Shown here piece after piece: positions 25,401 through 34,240 of a DNA stretch of 57,232 bases. How positions within the stretch are numbered: the stretch's first letter is position 1; each line of letters opens with the position of its first letter. The stretch is from Prevotella sp. UBA2711 (GTDB taxonomy: Bacteria > Bacteroidota > Bacteroidia > Bacteroidales > Bacteroidaceae): contig DEKX01000041.1 of NCBI GenBank assembly GCA_002354095.1, positions 98,642 through 155,873 of the forward strand. Direction: 5' to 3'. Position numbers and translations under genes: made by a program. The notes beneath the pieces are model-generated. The model was not told the origin of the DNA, made no database searches, and saw nothing but the letters and a program-made list of their open reading frames with translations.

Positions 25401-25820
25401 GGCAGCCAGTTCGCGGTCGAAATCGGTAGCCGTCACAACGGTCTCCTCGTTCTCAGCGAAGCGGCGAGCCGTCTCCTTTACGATGCTGAACACCTCGGGC
25501 ATCACCTCGTTGAGGGCTACCTCATAGATGTCGAGGGCTTCCTTCTCCAACTTGTCGATTTTGGCAAATATCTCGGCACGCTCGTCGATGGGCGTGTCCT
25601 CGATGGTTGCCTTCAGTCGGTTAATCTCTTCTTTCTGCGTCTTGGCTGAATCCTGTACTTTCTGCTGGATGTCCTTGGTGCGCTGACGCAACTGGTCGTT
25701 GTCGAGCTGCTGAATCTCCGGATAGACGGCCTTTACCTTCTCTACGAGAGGCTGAATCAGTTTCATGTCACGTGATGACTTGTTGCCGAACAACGATGTC
25801 AAAATCTTGGTTAAATTCAT
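22455..25820 (-). CDS. secA: Preprotein translocase ATPase SecA
   Basis: A 1,121-residue SecA, the motor that drives unfolded proteins through SecYEG. Near the N-terminus are DVQLFGGVVLHQGKIAEMAT and Walker A GEGKTLVATLP; VDEVDSVLIDDARTPL gives Walker B; TNMAGRGTDIKL and RQLRGRAGRQGDPGSS are the helicase motifs of NBD2. The zinc-binding SEC-C tail (DPCPCGSGKKFKNCHG) closes the protein. The extra length relative to ~840-900-residue enterobacterial SecA is usual in Bacteroidota, where it comes from insertions in the first ATPase half (for example around 340-420). A -7 box TAATTTTG (minus, 25865-25872) precedes the gene without an obvious -33. Confidence 0.98.
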   Translation of the reverse strand: MNLTKILTSLFGNKSSRDMKLIQPLVEKVKAVYPEIQQLDNDQLRQRTKDIQQKVQDSAKTQKEEINRLKATIEDTPIDERAEIFAKIDKLEKEALDIYEVALNEVMPEVFSIVKETARRFAENEETVVTATDFDRELAADPKKDFITIDGDKAIYHNHWTAGGNDLKWEMVHYDVQLFGGVVLHQGKIAEMATGEGKTLVATLPVFLNALTGNGVHVVTVNDYLAKRDSEWMGPLYMFHGLSVDCIDKHQPNSEARRKAYQCDITFGTNNEFGFDYLRDNMAISPQDLVQRAHNYAIVDEVDSVLIDDARTPLIISGPVPKGDDQMFEEYQPLVEKIVGVQRQLATQYLAEAKQKIAEGREKNDKKLEEEGFLALYRSHKCLPKNKPLIKFLSEEGIKSGMQATENIYMENNNRRMPEVVEPLYFVVDEKLNSCDLTDKGTAWLAKQVNDAELFVLPDITSQLSELEADTSLSDEERLNRKDEMLQHYAVQSERVHTLQQLLKAYTMFNKDDEYVVIDGEVKIVDEQTGRIMEGRRWSDGLHQAVEAKEHVKVEAATQTFATITLQNYFRMYHKLAGMTGTASTEAGEFWDIYKLDVVEIPTNRPVIRDDMDDRVYKTAREKYRAVIDEVVRLRKAGRPTLIGTTSVEISELLSRMLDMYVNPETGKREGIPHQVLNAKLHQKEADIVALAGQSTNGLGAVTIATNMAGRGTDIKLSPEVKEAGGLAIIGTERHESRRVDRQLRGRAGRQGDPGSSLFFVSLEDKLMRLFGSERIATVMDRLGFKEGEMIESPMISKQIERAQKKVEENNFGIRKRLLEYDDVMNKQRTVIYEKRRHALMGERIGMDISNIMWDRVVNIIENNDYEGCKEEFLHIFAMEVPFTNEQLLNEQRDQLEENTFQQVMDTFSRKTEHIREVARPIIKQVFETQGQMYERIMVPLTDGRKMYNIPCNLKEAYESDSKSIVKEFEKQMLLHIIDESWKENLRALDELRHSVQNASYEQKDPLLIFKLESAKVWDTMINDMNNRIVSILMRGAIPEMQQVQEAAPEQRTQRNQYTESKQNLNEEQMTDPNQARAAAQDTRAQQPRTPIVKEKLPGRNDPCPCGSGKKFKNCHGRGLV

Positions 25821-25917
25821 ATCTTAATACTTCTTTTTTATACCTTAATAAATAAAATTGGGGGCAAAATTACGAAAAATAATTCGTAATCATGCATAAA
25901 TGGTGGAAAAAATGGCT

Positions 25918-27300
25918 TTAGAACAATGGTGCAGCCACGCAGGCATTGGGTGCACGGATGCGGATAGCACGGGCAATAGCGGGTGCTATACGATCGACGG
26001 TGACGGGTGTCTGGATGCGCTCGGCTTGCGTTCCGGCACCATAGACAATGATGGGGAAGGGCACATGAGCCGAACGGGAAGACGACTGCTTGAGGCTGTT
26101 TTCGTTGACGAGTTTCCAACCTGGTGCAATATCCACAATGAGGTCGCCGCATTTCTCGACGTTGAAGCCGTTGCGGATGGTCTCCAGCTGATAGCTGTCG
26201 CTGGTGAGTAACTGATTGGCAGTATAGACGTTACGAACGCCCGTAATCTGCAGCAGGAACTCCTGCGAACGGCTGCATACGTCGCTCAGATTGAGGTTCT
26301 TCTGGCGCAGCAGCTGGTGGTTGAAATAGATATGGTTCTGATGACAGAACTCCACGTATTTGGCAGAACCGAAGACGGCTCCGAGATACATGTTCAGCAG
26401 ATTGGCGGTGCGGTTGATGTGGAACGTGCCGGTAGGAATGCGGAAACGCTCCTGGTTGCCCTCGTCCTCCTCTTCGCGGCTGGTGGTGCCTGTGATGACA
26501 AACAGCACGCGATCGCGCGTGAGTTGGCGCTCAATACCTTTCAGGAGTTGCGCTACCTGGCGGTCGAGTGCTACGTACGACTCCATCTGGCTGCCTGCCT
26601 GATAGGTGAGACTGACGAGGTCGGTCTTGTCGTCGTTGCCGATACCTGCCTGCTGTATGCAATGCAAAGCGGCATCGGTCACACTCTTGTTGACGTCCGA
26701 CGCATCGGGATGGAAGAGGCGGCTGAAGCCGCTCAGCCACTGATTCAGCGGGCGGTAGTAAGTGGTGGTGGCCCATTGGCTGCCGTTAATCCAAGCAGCC
26801 CCGTCAGCGGCATGTCCTGCCGACAGAATGGCAGCATCAGCCGTAGGTGCAAAGGCAAACACCTTTGCCACGCCGTTGGTGGCCATTTTCAGTTCGTCGC
26901 TGATGGTAGAAGTGGCGAGAAACTGCGGCGAGTAGCCTATCTTCTGGTCGCGCACGCAGTTCTGTGGGCGCAGGGTTTGCTTGTCGAGCCATTCTTCAGC
27001 CGTTATACCATTATAATAAGGAACGGTGCCCGTATGGAGCGACGCTATGGCAGAAGCACGGTCAACGGGCGTGAAGCTATAGGCTCCGTTGGTAAATACC
27101 TTACCCTCAGCCAACAGACGGCGCAGACCGTCAGCACCATAGAGTGGGGCGTAGGTCTCGAGATAGTCGGTGCGCAACTGGTCGATGGTAATACTGACCA
27201 CCAGTCGCGGCGCCTGAGCTATCAGCTGCTGCTGTGCTTCGGCACTCAGTCCCAACAGACTGAGAAGGGTGATATATAGGTATTTATTCTTCATCATCAT
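25918..27300 (-). CDS. Alkaline-phosphatase-superfamily protein with degenerate metal site
   Basis: About 460 residues with a signal peptide (KYLYITLLSLLGLSAEAQ). The fold is that of type I phosphodiesterase/alkaline phosphatase: LVVSITIDQLRTDYL holds the first metal Asp, and TPVDRASAIASLHTGTVPYYNGI is the nucleophile region. The usual 'DHG' metal motif after the FVI strand reads TGTTSREEE, and the His of 'xHGI' is Asn, so two metal-binding positions are lost and activity is doubtful. Three ATG codons lie in a row; 27300 overlaps the stop of the Lnb-like gene (ATGA) and is chosen. A TTG-initiated reading from 27306 is less likely. Operon with the Lnb-like gene, possibly also secA. Confidence 0.85.
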   Translation of the reverse strand: MMMKNKYLYITLLSLLGLSAEAQQQLIAQAPRLVVSITIDQLRTDYLETYAPLYGADGLRRLLAEGKVFTNGAYSFTPVDRASAIASLHTGTVPYYNGITAEEWLDKQTLRPQNCVRDQKIGYSPQFLATSTISDELKMATNGVAKVFAFAPTADAAILSAGHAADGAAWINGSQWATTTYYRPLNQWLSGFSRLFHPDASDVNKSVTDAALHCIQQAGIGNDDKTDLVSLTYQAGSQMESYVALDRQVAQLLKGIERQLTRDRVLFVITGTTSREEEDEGNQERFRIPTGTFHINRTANLLNMYLGAVFGSAKYVEFCHQNHIYFNHQLLRQKNLNLSDVCSRSQEFLLQITGVRNVYTANQLLTSDSYQLETIRNGFNVEKCGDLIVDIAPGWKLVNENSLKQSSSRSAHVPFPIIVYGAGTQAERIQTPVTVDRIAPAIARAIRIRAPNACVAAPLF

Positions 27301-28481
27301 GCCCAACGGTGTTTAAGATGCAGGTAGCATTGTAACAGCAAACATAATGCCAAACTCCAGATGCCCTCAGCGTAATGCTGGAAAAGCCCTCCTATAAGGA
27401 ATAAAACGCACAGGATGGCTGTGATGCTCCAATAGCGGGTGGGGCGACGGCGGACGACTTTCCACAGGAAGAACCACGGCAGCGGGTTCAGCAGGAGTAT
27501 CTGCAGGTTGAGACTCACCGTGGGATGCTGCGAGAAGAGCATCAGGAAGAGAATGATACCGAAGGTGCCGACGGTCACCATGAGCAGAGCGTCCCACCAA
27601 CGGTAGATGCACTTATTCCGCACTTGCAGAAAGAAGAGCCCAAGGGCAAGGGCTACCAGGATGATGCCACAGGCAAGAGGCGACAGCGGGAATCCGCTTT
27701 TCACCAGTTGCACACCGGCGGGAAGGGGCTGTCGGCGCTCCTTGACCAAGGGACGGAACTTGCCGTCCTGATAGATGGAGGCATGGTCGAAGTCGTACAT
27801 CAGGTGATAGGGCAGGAACTCCTGTTGGCGCTGGTCTGTAGGCTGATCAGCCAGGATTCCCAGCAGCAGGTCGTTGCCGAAAGCCGACCAAGGGTTGTTC
27901 TGCGTCATCTCGTGAATCATTTCCCGATGAGAGGGGGAATAACCTTCACGTTTCTCGTAGTTTACCTTGCCCTGAATGCTTTGTTCGATGATGTCGCGTG
28001 CTTTCGTGGTGCAGTTGCTGTAGAAATAATTGTAGCGATAGATGCGGTTCTCATTCTGCATGTTGACGGCAAGTGCCTGTTGCAAGGCCATCTTCTCTTC
28101 AGCTGTCAGATTGAGCACCTGTTCGGTCACCATACTGCCAAATCGTCGGTATTCCTCCAGGAAAAGACGGAAAGGGTAGGCACCCAGTTCGTAGTCCGTC
28201 AGTCCGAATACGAAACGAAGGGCGAAAAGCGGTTTATGATAGTCGAAGACCCCGTAATTGAAGGCTATATCCAGTCCGCCCTTCCGCAAATCGTGATAGC
28301 GGATGGCGGTATGACCATACAAACTGTATATCTCGTCGTGCGGCTGACAGGTGAGCAGACTAATCTCAACGGAGTCCATCCGCAAAGAGTCCTGCTGGGC
28401 ATTCAGAGGGGTTGCAGCGAGCAAAAACAACCCGAAAAACCCTCTTTTTAGAGCATTAAAAATAATTTTTAAATGTTTCAC
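27297..28481 (-). CDS. Lnb/DUF4105-family protein, probable lipoprotein N-acyltransferase
   Basis: A 394-residue inner-membrane protein. After a signal/anchor (about 10-28) comes the periplasmic DUF4105 domain with GHTAIRYHD (His57) and YRYNYFYSNCTTKARD (Cys157), a likely catalytic Cys/His pair; about five transmembrane helices follow from about 265 to 390. Bacteroidota lack Lnt, and this family has been linked to N-terminal acylation of lipoproteins (Lnb); that link is from memory of recent literature and should be treated as probable. First gene of a likely operon with the degenerate phosphatase and possibly secA. Confidence 0.85.
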   Translation of the reverse strand: MKHLKIIFNALKRGFFGLFLLAATPLNAQQDSLRMDSVEISLLTCQPHDEIYSLYGHTAIRYHDLRKGGLDIAFNYGVFDYHKPLFALRFVFGLTDYELGAYPFRLFLEEYRRFGSMVTEQVLNLTAEEKMALQQALAVNMQNENRIYRYNYFYSNCTTKARDIIEQSIQGKVNYEKREGYSPSHREMIHEMTQNNPWSAFGNDLLLGILADQPTDQRQQEFLPYHLMYDFDHASIYQDGKFRPLVKERRQPLPAGVQLVKSGFPLSPLACGIILVALALGLFFLQVRNKCIYRWWDALLMVTVGTFGIILFLMLFSQHPTVSLNLQILLLNPLPWFFLWKVVRRRPTRYWSITAILCVLFLIGGLFQHYAEGIWSLALCLLLQCYLHLKHRWA

Positions 28482-28538
28482 GATGCAAAATTAACCTATA
28501 TTTTCCACTTAACGTTCGATTATTTCGTTTTTTTTCAA

Positions 28539-28546
28539 TAATTTTG
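28539..28546 (+). promoter_or_regulatory. -7 box for the outer-membrane protein / lptC genes
   Basis: TAATTTTG lies 34 nt before the start codon at 28580. No convincing TTTG is found at the expected distance, so the promoter is only tentative. Confidence 0.4.
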
Positions 28547-28579
28547 CATCCCGAAATCGTATAGTAAACGAAAAATAGA

Positions 28580-29866
28580 ATGAAGAAATTACTTGTAAGT
28601 GGCCTGCTGCTGGGCTTTAGCGTGCTGTCGATGATGGCTCAGAGCGGTACGAAATCTCCATATAGCCAGTATGGATTAGGTGTCCTTTCCGATCAATCGC
28701 AGGGTTTTAACCGTGGTATGGGTGGCGTGTTCCAGGGCTTCCGTAGCGGAAATCAGGTGAATATGCAGAATCCAGCCTCCTATTCAGCCGTTGACTCGCT
28801 GAGTATGATATTCGATTTGGGTGTTTCGGGAACGTTGACCAATTTTAAGGAAGGCGATGCTAAAGTCAATGCCAAGACTGCCAATTTCGAATATGCCACT
28901 GCCTTATTCCGCGTGCTCCCTAAATTCGGTGTGAGTGTAGGTATTGTGCCTTATACAAACGTGGGATATTCCTATTCTACCAAACAGAAAGTGGGTAATT
29001 CATCGACTACCACCACAACGAGCTTTGAGGGTACTGGAGGTTTCCGCCAGGTCTATCTGGGATTGGGCTATGAAATCTTCAAGGGCTTCTCGCTGGGTGC
29101 CAACATCTCGTATTTCTGGGGCAGTTACGAACGCGACATTACCGTAACCAGCAGTGATGCTTATGTGAAGACCATAGCCAAGGAATATGAAGCAGAGGCA
29201 AGCAGCTATAAACTGGATTTCGGAGCGCAGTATCAGCATAAGATAGGCAAGAACGACCGGCTGACGGTGGGTGCTACCTTAGGTCTGGGTCATAAGATCA
29301 ATGCCGATGCTAATCTGTTAGTATCCAATACCGATACGCAGACGGGACTGATAGCCTTGACAGGCGACTCGATAGACAATGCGCTGTCCATTCCTATGAC
29401 GATTGGTGCCGGTGTGTCGTACAATCATAACCGTAACCTGATTTTCGGTCTTGATTATCAGTGGATGCGCTGGAGCAAGGAGCCGTTCCCCGTAGTTGAT
29501 GAAGCTACTAATAAGTTCATACTGAAGGAGAACTATTACACAGACCGTCATAAACTGTCAGGAGGTATCGACTGGATACCTGCTCCCACGAGTCGTCGAT
29601 TCCTGAATCGTGTGCATTATCGGTTTGGCGGATCCTACGCTACACCTTATTTAAAAATAAAGGGACAGGACGGCCCCAAGGAATTGTCGCTGAGTGCCGG
29701 CTTCGGTATTCCTCTTGTCAATTCATGGAACAATCGTTCTGTATTGAATGTCAGTTTTCAGTGGACCAACCTATCGGCAAAGAACCTTGTAACGGAGAAT
29801 CAGTTCCGTATCACGATAGGCTTGACCTTCAACGAACGCTGGTTTGCTAAATGGAAAGTCGATTGA
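28580..29866 (+). CDS. Outer-membrane beta-barrel protein of Bacteroidota type
   Basis: A 428-residue protein with a signal peptide (about 1-20, ending MMAQ) followed by SPYSQYGLGVLSDQSQGFNR and many alternating aromatic/Gly beta strands (YLGLGYEIFKGFSLGANISY, RFGGSYATPYLKI). This resembles the FadL/PorV-like barrel proteins found next to lptC in this phylum. Function unknown; surface transport or secretion accessory are possibilities. Its stop overlaps the lptC start (TGATG). Confidence 0.85.
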   Translation: MKKLLVSGLLLGFSVLSMMAQSGTKSPYSQYGLGVLSDQSQGFNRGMGGVFQGFRSGNQVNMQNPASYSAVDSLSMIFDLGVSGTLTNFKEGDAKVNAKTANFEYATALFRVLPKFGVSVGIVPYTNVGYSYSTKQKVGNSSTTTTTSFEGTGGFRQVYLGLGYEIFKGFSLGANISYFWGSYERDITVTSSDAYVKTIAKEYEAEASSYKLDFGAQYQHKIGKNDRLTVGATLGLGHKINADANLLVSNTDTQTGLIALTGDSIDNALSIPMTIGAGVSYNHNRNLIFGLDYQWMRWSKEPFPVVDEATNKFILKENYYTDRHKLSGGIDWIPAPTSRRFLNRVHYRFGGSYATPYLKIKGQDGPKELSLSAGFGIPLVNSWNNRSVLNVSFQWTNLSAKNLVTENQFRITIGLTFNERWFAKWKVD

Positions 29867-30537
29867 TGCGATTCTGGCTTTTGGCTATTGGCATTTGTCT
29901 CTTGACGGTTGCCTGCGAACAACCACGAGAGCATACTGCGCCCGCCATTCACGAACGCGATTCGGTGTCGATGATGACGACCTACGGGGTCAATACGCTG
30001 ATTTCCGACTCCGGTGTGATCAAATACCGTATTGTGACCGAGCGATGGGATGTGAATACCATCAAGCAGCCCACCCGCTGGACCTTCGAACGTGGCATTT
30101 TCCTGGAACAGTTTGATGAGAAATTCCATATCGAGGGCTATATCTATGCCGACACGGCATGGTATTTCGACCAAATCAAGCTATGGGAACTGCGCGGACG
30201 GGTGCGTATCCGTAATGTCAACGGACTGGTGTTCCGCAGCGAAGAACTCTTCTGGGACGGTCTCAAACATGAATTTTATTCTCACAAATATTCCCGTGTG
30301 GTAACCCCGGAACGGGAATTGGAAGGTACTTATTTCCGTAGCGATGAACACATGCGCCACTATGAAGTGACGAATAGTGTGGGCTCCTTCCAGTCGGAAG
30401 ATTTGGAGCCTGAGCCGGAAGAACCGGTAAAGGAACCGGACAAGAACAAGAATGCTGCTGACACAGCCAAGCAGGAGAAACCGATGCGTCCTGCTGCCGT
30501 GAAGCATAAGGCAACTGTAAAACCATCACACCCATGA
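29866..30537 (+). CDS. lptC: LPS export protein LptC
   Basis: About 223 residues. ATG 29866 overlaps the preceding stop and begins MRFWLLAIGICLLTVACEQP, whose lipobox-like LTVAC suggests a lipoprotein or membrane anchor. The LptC jelly-roll follows: TTYGVNTLISDSGVIKYRI, KQPTRWTFERGIFLEQFDE and LFWDGLKHEFYSHKYSRV. It would bridge LPS from the LptB2FG extractor to LptA. The C-terminal tail is rich in Glu, Pro and Lys and looks disordered. An ATG 15 nt upstream (29851) is possible but gives extra overlap. The stop overlaps the next gene by 4 nt. Confidence 0.9.
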   Translation: MRFWLLAIGICLLTVACEQPREHTAPAIHERDSVSMMTTYGVNTLISDSGVIKYRIVTERWDVNTIKQPTRWTFERGIFLEQFDEKFHIEGYIYADTAWYFDQIKLWELRGRVRIRNVNGLVFRSEELFWDGLKHEFYSHKYSRVVTPERELEGTYFRSDEHMRHYEVTNSVGSFQSEDLEPEPEEPVKEPDKNKNAADTAKQEKPMRPAAVKHKATVKPSHP

Positions 30538-31817
30538 CACCATTGATTATAGGAATCATTATCACCATGGTATTCTCCGCTTTCTTCTCGGGAATGGAGA
30601 TTGCCTTTGTGTCCAGTAATCGTCTGCGGGCAGAGATGGATCGCGAGAAAAACGGACCGTCACAGCGCGCTATCGCTTATTTCTATCAGCATCCGAATAC
30701 CTTCGTAAGTACGATGCTGGTGGGTAATAACATCGCTTTGGTAGTCTATGGAATCCTGTTCGCCCGTATCTTCGACGCCACGCTCTTCAGTAGTCTGAGT
30801 GCCGGACTGCGCGTGACGGCTGACACGTTGCTGTCAACAATGATAGTGCTCTTTACGGGTGAATTCCTTCCCAAAACCATATTCAAGGCGAATCCTAACT
30901 CCATGCTTACCTTCTTTGCGGTACCGGCATGGATCTGTTACGTGTTGCTATATCCCATCTCCCGTTTTGCCGCCCAACTGTCACGCGGCTTGATGCGTCT
31001 GTTTGGGGTCAAGATTCCCAAAGAGGAACAGGATAAGGAGTTCTCGAAGGTCGATCTCGACTATCTGGTGCAGTCGAGTATTGACAATGCCAAGAACGAA
31101 GACGAGATAGAGGACGAGGTGAAAATATTCCATAATGCCTTGGACTTCTCGGAGACGAAAGTGCGCGACTGCATGGTGCCGCGTACGGAAATAGAAGCCG
31201 TAGATATGGAAGACTGTACGATGGAGCAACTGGAGAATCGTTTCGTGGAAAGCGGCCACTCCAAGATGGTGGTCTATCGTGACGACATAGACCATATCAT
31301 CGGTTATGTGCATAGTTCCGACCTCTTCCGTCTGTCGCCGAAAGCCAATGGTCAACAGCTCAACGACAATAGTCAGCTGGTGCGCGAAATGCCTTATGTT
31401 CCTGAAACAATGGCAGCCAGCAAACTGATGCATATCTTTTTGCAGCAAAAGAAATCGCTGGCAGTGGTCATCGATGAGTTCGGTGGAACAAGCGGTTTGG
31501 TGAGTCTGGAGGATATTGTAGAGGAAATATTCGGCGATATTGAGGATGAACACGATAATACCCAATACGTGGCAAAGGAACTGGGCGATGGCGAATATAT
31601 GCTCTCTGCCCGTCTGGAAATAGAGAAAGTGAATGAACTCTTCGACGTGGGATTACCCGAAAGCGACGATTATATGACCGTCGGCGGACTGATTCTGCAT
31701 GAATATCAGAGTTTTCCGAAACTCAACGAGGTGGTCAAAATCGGACGTTTCGAGTTCAAAATTATCAAGAATACAATGACCAAAATAGAATTAGTAAGGC
31801 TAAAAGTGACGGAATAA
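30534..31817 (+). CDS. CNNM/CorC-type membrane protein with CBS pair
   Basis: A 427-residue protein: CNNM transmembrane domain (about 1-185, four hydrophobic segments, FSAFFSGMEIAFVSSNRLRA), a cytosolic CBS pair (about 205-330: VRDCMVPRTEIEAVDM, VVIDEFGGTSGLVSLEDIVE) and a CorC_HlyC domain (about 345-425). Members mediate Mg2+ (or Co2+) efflux with nucleotide regulation by CBS domains; older annotations call them hemolysin C/TlyC. It overlaps lptC by 4 nt and is probably co-transcribed with it. Confidence 0.93.
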   Translation: MTPLIIGIIITMVFSAFFSGMEIAFVSSNRLRAEMDREKNGPSQRAIAYFYQHPNTFVSTMLVGNNIALVVYGILFARIFDATLFSSLSAGLRVTADTLLSTMIVLFTGEFLPKTIFKANPNSMLTFFAVPAWICYVLLYPISRFAAQLSRGLMRLFGVKIPKEEQDKEFSKVDLDYLVQSSIDNAKNEDEIEDEVKIFHNALDFSETKVRDCMVPRTEIEAVDMEDCTMEQLENRFVESGHSKMVVYRDDIDHIIGYVHSSDLFRLSPKANGQQLNDNSQLVREMPYVPETMAASKLMHIFLQQKKSLAVVIDEFGGTSGLVSLEDIVEEIFGDIEDEHDNTQYVAKELGDGEYMLSARLEIEKVNELFDVGLPESDDYMTVGGLILHEYQSFPKLNEVVKIGRFEFKIIKNTMTKIELVRLKVTE

Positions 31818-31861
31818 ATTAAATTTTTCGTTTTATCTTTCGCCGTTTGACATAAATTTTG

Positions 31862-31869
31862 TAATTTTG
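31862..31869 (+). promoter_or_regulatory. -7 box for the PpiD-like gene
   Basis: TAATTTTG lies about 50 nt before the start codon. The nearest upstream TTTG (31846-31849) is only 12 nt away, so the -33 element is unclear. Confidence 0.4.
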
Positions 31870-31919
31870 TCGGCTGAATCTGAAAAAGAAGAATAAAAAA
31901 CAAAATAATAAAGCTAAAA

Positions 31920-34064
31920 ATGGCAGCAATTGGAAAAATCAGAAGTTGGGGTCCCGTTCTCGCAACCGTGATCGGTCTAGCCCTGTTTGCATTTATTGCC
32001 GAGGAGGGGTTCCGCTCTTGTGAGGCAACATCTAACGAGAAGCGTCAACAGGTCGGCGAAGTGTTAGGTAAGAAAATCTCCGTACAGGATTTTCAGTCTT
32101 TGGTAGATGAGTATCAGTCGGTCATCAAGATGACACAGGGACGTGACAATCTTACGGATGAAGAGCTGAATCAGGTGAAAGACCAGGTTTGGCAGATGTA
32201 CGTCAACAACACCATTATGGAGGAGGAAGCCAAGAAACTGGGTCTCACGGTAACAGATGCCGAGCTCCAGGAAATCTTAAAGGCTGGTACGAATCCTATG
32301 CTGATGCAGACTCCGTTTGTGAATCAGCAGACTGGTCGTTTCGATGTAAATCAGCTTACCAAGTTCTTGGCAGATTATAAGAAGATTCAGGACCAGCCCC
32401 AGCAGGCTCAGGTTGCTGAACAGTATAAGCAAATCTATGATTACTGGAAGTTTATTGAGAAGCAGCTCCGTCAGAACGTACTGGGTACCAAGTATCAGAC
32501 ATTGCTCACAGAATGTTTGATTTCGAACCCTGTTTCTGCTAAGGCAGCTTTCGAAGCACAGAATCAGGAGAGCGACATCCAGTTGGCTACTCTTCCTTAC
32601 TCAGCAATCAAAGACAGCGATGTAGAGGTGAAGGAAAGTGACCTCAAGGCAAAGTACGACGAGCAGAAGGAAATGTTCCGTCAGTATGTGGAGAGCCGCG
32701 ACATCAAGTATGTTGACTTCCAGGTACTCCCATCAGCTGCCGACCGTGCTGCGCTGATGAAGACCATCAATGAGGCCCGCCAGAAGTTAGAGAGCGGTGC
32801 AGCTCCTGCCGATATCGTTCGTAAGGCTCAGTCGCAGGTTGCCTATACGGGTATTGCAGCTACCAAGCGTGCTTTTGCTCCCGATATTGCTACAAAGCTC
32901 GACTCTATGCAGGTTGGTCAGGTAAGTGCTCCTTTCGAGACTGCCTATGACAATACCGTGAATGTCGTTAAGCTCATCAATAAGGTACAGGCTCCTGATT
33001 CTATCGAGTATCGTCAGATTCAGGTTGGCGGCGAAACCGCTGAAGCTGCCCATAAGACAGCAGACAGTATCTTTACTGCACTGAAGAGCGGCGCTGATTT
33101 TGAGGCTCTTGCCAAGAAATATGGTCAGACAGGCGAGAAGCAATGGCTCACATCTTCCATGTATGAGAATGCTCCTTCTGTCGATGCTGATTCTAAGGCA
33201 TATCTTACAGCCCTTACCACTTTGGCTCCCAATGAGAGTCAGAACGTAGCATTCTCGCAAGGCAACATTATAGTACAGGTTACCAACCGCAAGGCTATGG
33301 TAACAAAGTATGATGCAGCCGTTATCAAGCATACCATCGATTTCTCGAAGAATACCTATTCACAGGCTTACAACAAGTTCAGCCAGTATGTCAGCGAAAA
33401 TAAGACACTTGAGGGACTTGAGAAGAATGCCCAGAAGTTTGGCTTCCGCGTTCAGGAACGTAAGGATATTTTCAGCTCAGAACACTATGTGGCTGGCCTG
33501 CGTTCTACACGTGATGCCATGAAGTGGATATTCGATGCTAAGGAAGGTGACGTTTCTCCACTCTATGAATGTGGCAATAACGACCACCTGATGGTGATTG
33601 CCCTGACAAAGGTTCATCCAGAAGGCTATCGTGACCTCTCTGCTGTAGAGGATCAATTGAAGCAGGAAGTCATCCGTGACAAGAAATATAACAAGGCAGT
33701 CGAGATGCTGAAAGGTGTCAATTCTATTGATGCTGCCAAGCAGAAGGGTGCTGTGGTTGACAGTGTTCGTCAGATTACTTTCTCAGCTCCTGTCTTCGTA
33801 CAGGCTACAGGAACCAGCGAGCCTGCTTTGAGCGGTGCAGTTGCTGCTGCTAAGGCTGGTCAGTTCAGTGCTGCTCCTGTCAAAGGTAATGGCGGTGCCT
33901 TCCTCTTTAAGGTTCTGAATAAGAAACAGCGTGAGGCTGCTAAGTTTGATGCCAAACAGCAGCAGGCTCAGTTGAAGCAGCAGGCTATGCAGGCTGCCAG
34001 CCGTTTCATGAATGAACTCTATTTGAAGGCTAACGTAGTTGACAATCGCTACCTGTTCTTCTAA
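31920..34064 (+). CDS. PpiD/SurA-like periplasmic chaperone (peptidylprolyl isomerase)
   Basis: A 714-residue membrane-anchored foldase. One N-terminal transmembrane helix (about 12-28) is followed by the SurA_N-type chaperone domain (VGEVLGKKISVQDFQSLVDE to about 200) and a parvulin-like PPIC domain (about 355-440, SGADFEALAKKYGQTGEK). A second degenerate repeat (AAAKAGQFSAAPVKGNGGAF) occurs near 630-660. Likely helps outer-membrane proteins leaving the Sec channel. Many Lys/Gln residues and highly biased codons suggest strong expression. A strong terminator follows. Confidence 0.92.
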   Translation: MAAIGKIRSWGPVLATVIGLALFAFIAEEGFRSCEATSNEKRQQVGEVLGKKISVQDFQSLVDEYQSVIKMTQGRDNLTDEELNQVKDQVWQMYVNNTIMEEEAKKLGLTVTDAELQEILKAGTNPMLMQTPFVNQQTGRFDVNQLTKFLADYKKIQDQPQQAQVAEQYKQIYDYWKFIEKQLRQNVLGTKYQTLLTECLISNPVSAKAAFEAQNQESDIQLATLPYSAIKDSDVEVKESDLKAKYDEQKEMFRQYVESRDIKYVDFQVLPSAADRAALMKTINEARQKLESGAAPADIVRKAQSQVAYTGIAATKRAFAPDIATKLDSMQVGQVSAPFETAYDNTVNVVKLINKVQAPDSIEYRQIQVGGETAEAAHKTADSIFTALKSGADFEALAKKYGQTGEKQWLTSSMYENAPSVDADSKAYLTALTTLAPNESQNVAFSQGNIIVQVTNRKAMVTKYDAAVIKHTIDFSKNTYSQAYNKFSQYVSENKTLEGLEKNAQKFGFRVQERKDIFSSEHYVAGLRSTRDAMKWIFDAKEGDVSPLYECGNNDHLMVIALTKVHPEGYRDLSAVEDQLKQEVIRDKKYNKAVEMLKGVNSIDAAKQKGAVVDSVRQITFSAPVFVQATGTSEPALSGAVAAAKAGQFSAAPVKGNGGAFLFKVLNKKQREAAKFDAKQQQAQLKQQAMQAASRFMNELYLKANVVDNRYLFF

Positions 34065-34088
34065 GAACATTTTTTAGTAAGGCAACAT

Positions 34089-34124
34089 AAAATCGGGCAA
34101 AAGCTTTGTGCTTTGCCCGATTTT
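34089..34124 (+). terminator. Intrinsic terminator after the PpiD-like gene
   Basis: A 13-bp perfect stem (AAAATCGGGCAAA / TTTGCCCGATTTT) with a 10-nt loop and a T-tract. Confidence 0.93.
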
Positions 34125-34177
34125 TCGTAACTTTGACTTCGTCGAAGGTACTCTCGTTCGAGAAAACTCAAATAAAA

Positions 34178-34209
34178 TTTGGTTTTCTTCTCACTTATTC
34201 GTACCTTTG
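34178..34209 (+). promoter_or_regulatory. Promoter of pheT-yebC-TSCPD operon
   Basis: TTTG (34178-34181), a 20-nt spacer and TACCTTTG (34202-34209) match the consensus exactly. The leader to the pheT start at 34241 is about 25 nt, too short for a T-box or leader-peptide attenuator. Confidence 0.85.
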
Positions 34210-34240
34210 CACACAATTTCGAAAATAACATATCATTGCA

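Noticed and set aside
23616..25649. 677-codon open frame antisense to secA
   Set aside because: A shadow of secA codon bias; no family-like sequence, very rich in His/Leu/Val, no start signals.
34065..34240. T-box or attenuator before pheT
   Set aside because: The hairpin at 34089-34124 terminates the upstream gene, and the pheT leader after its promoter is only about 25 nt.
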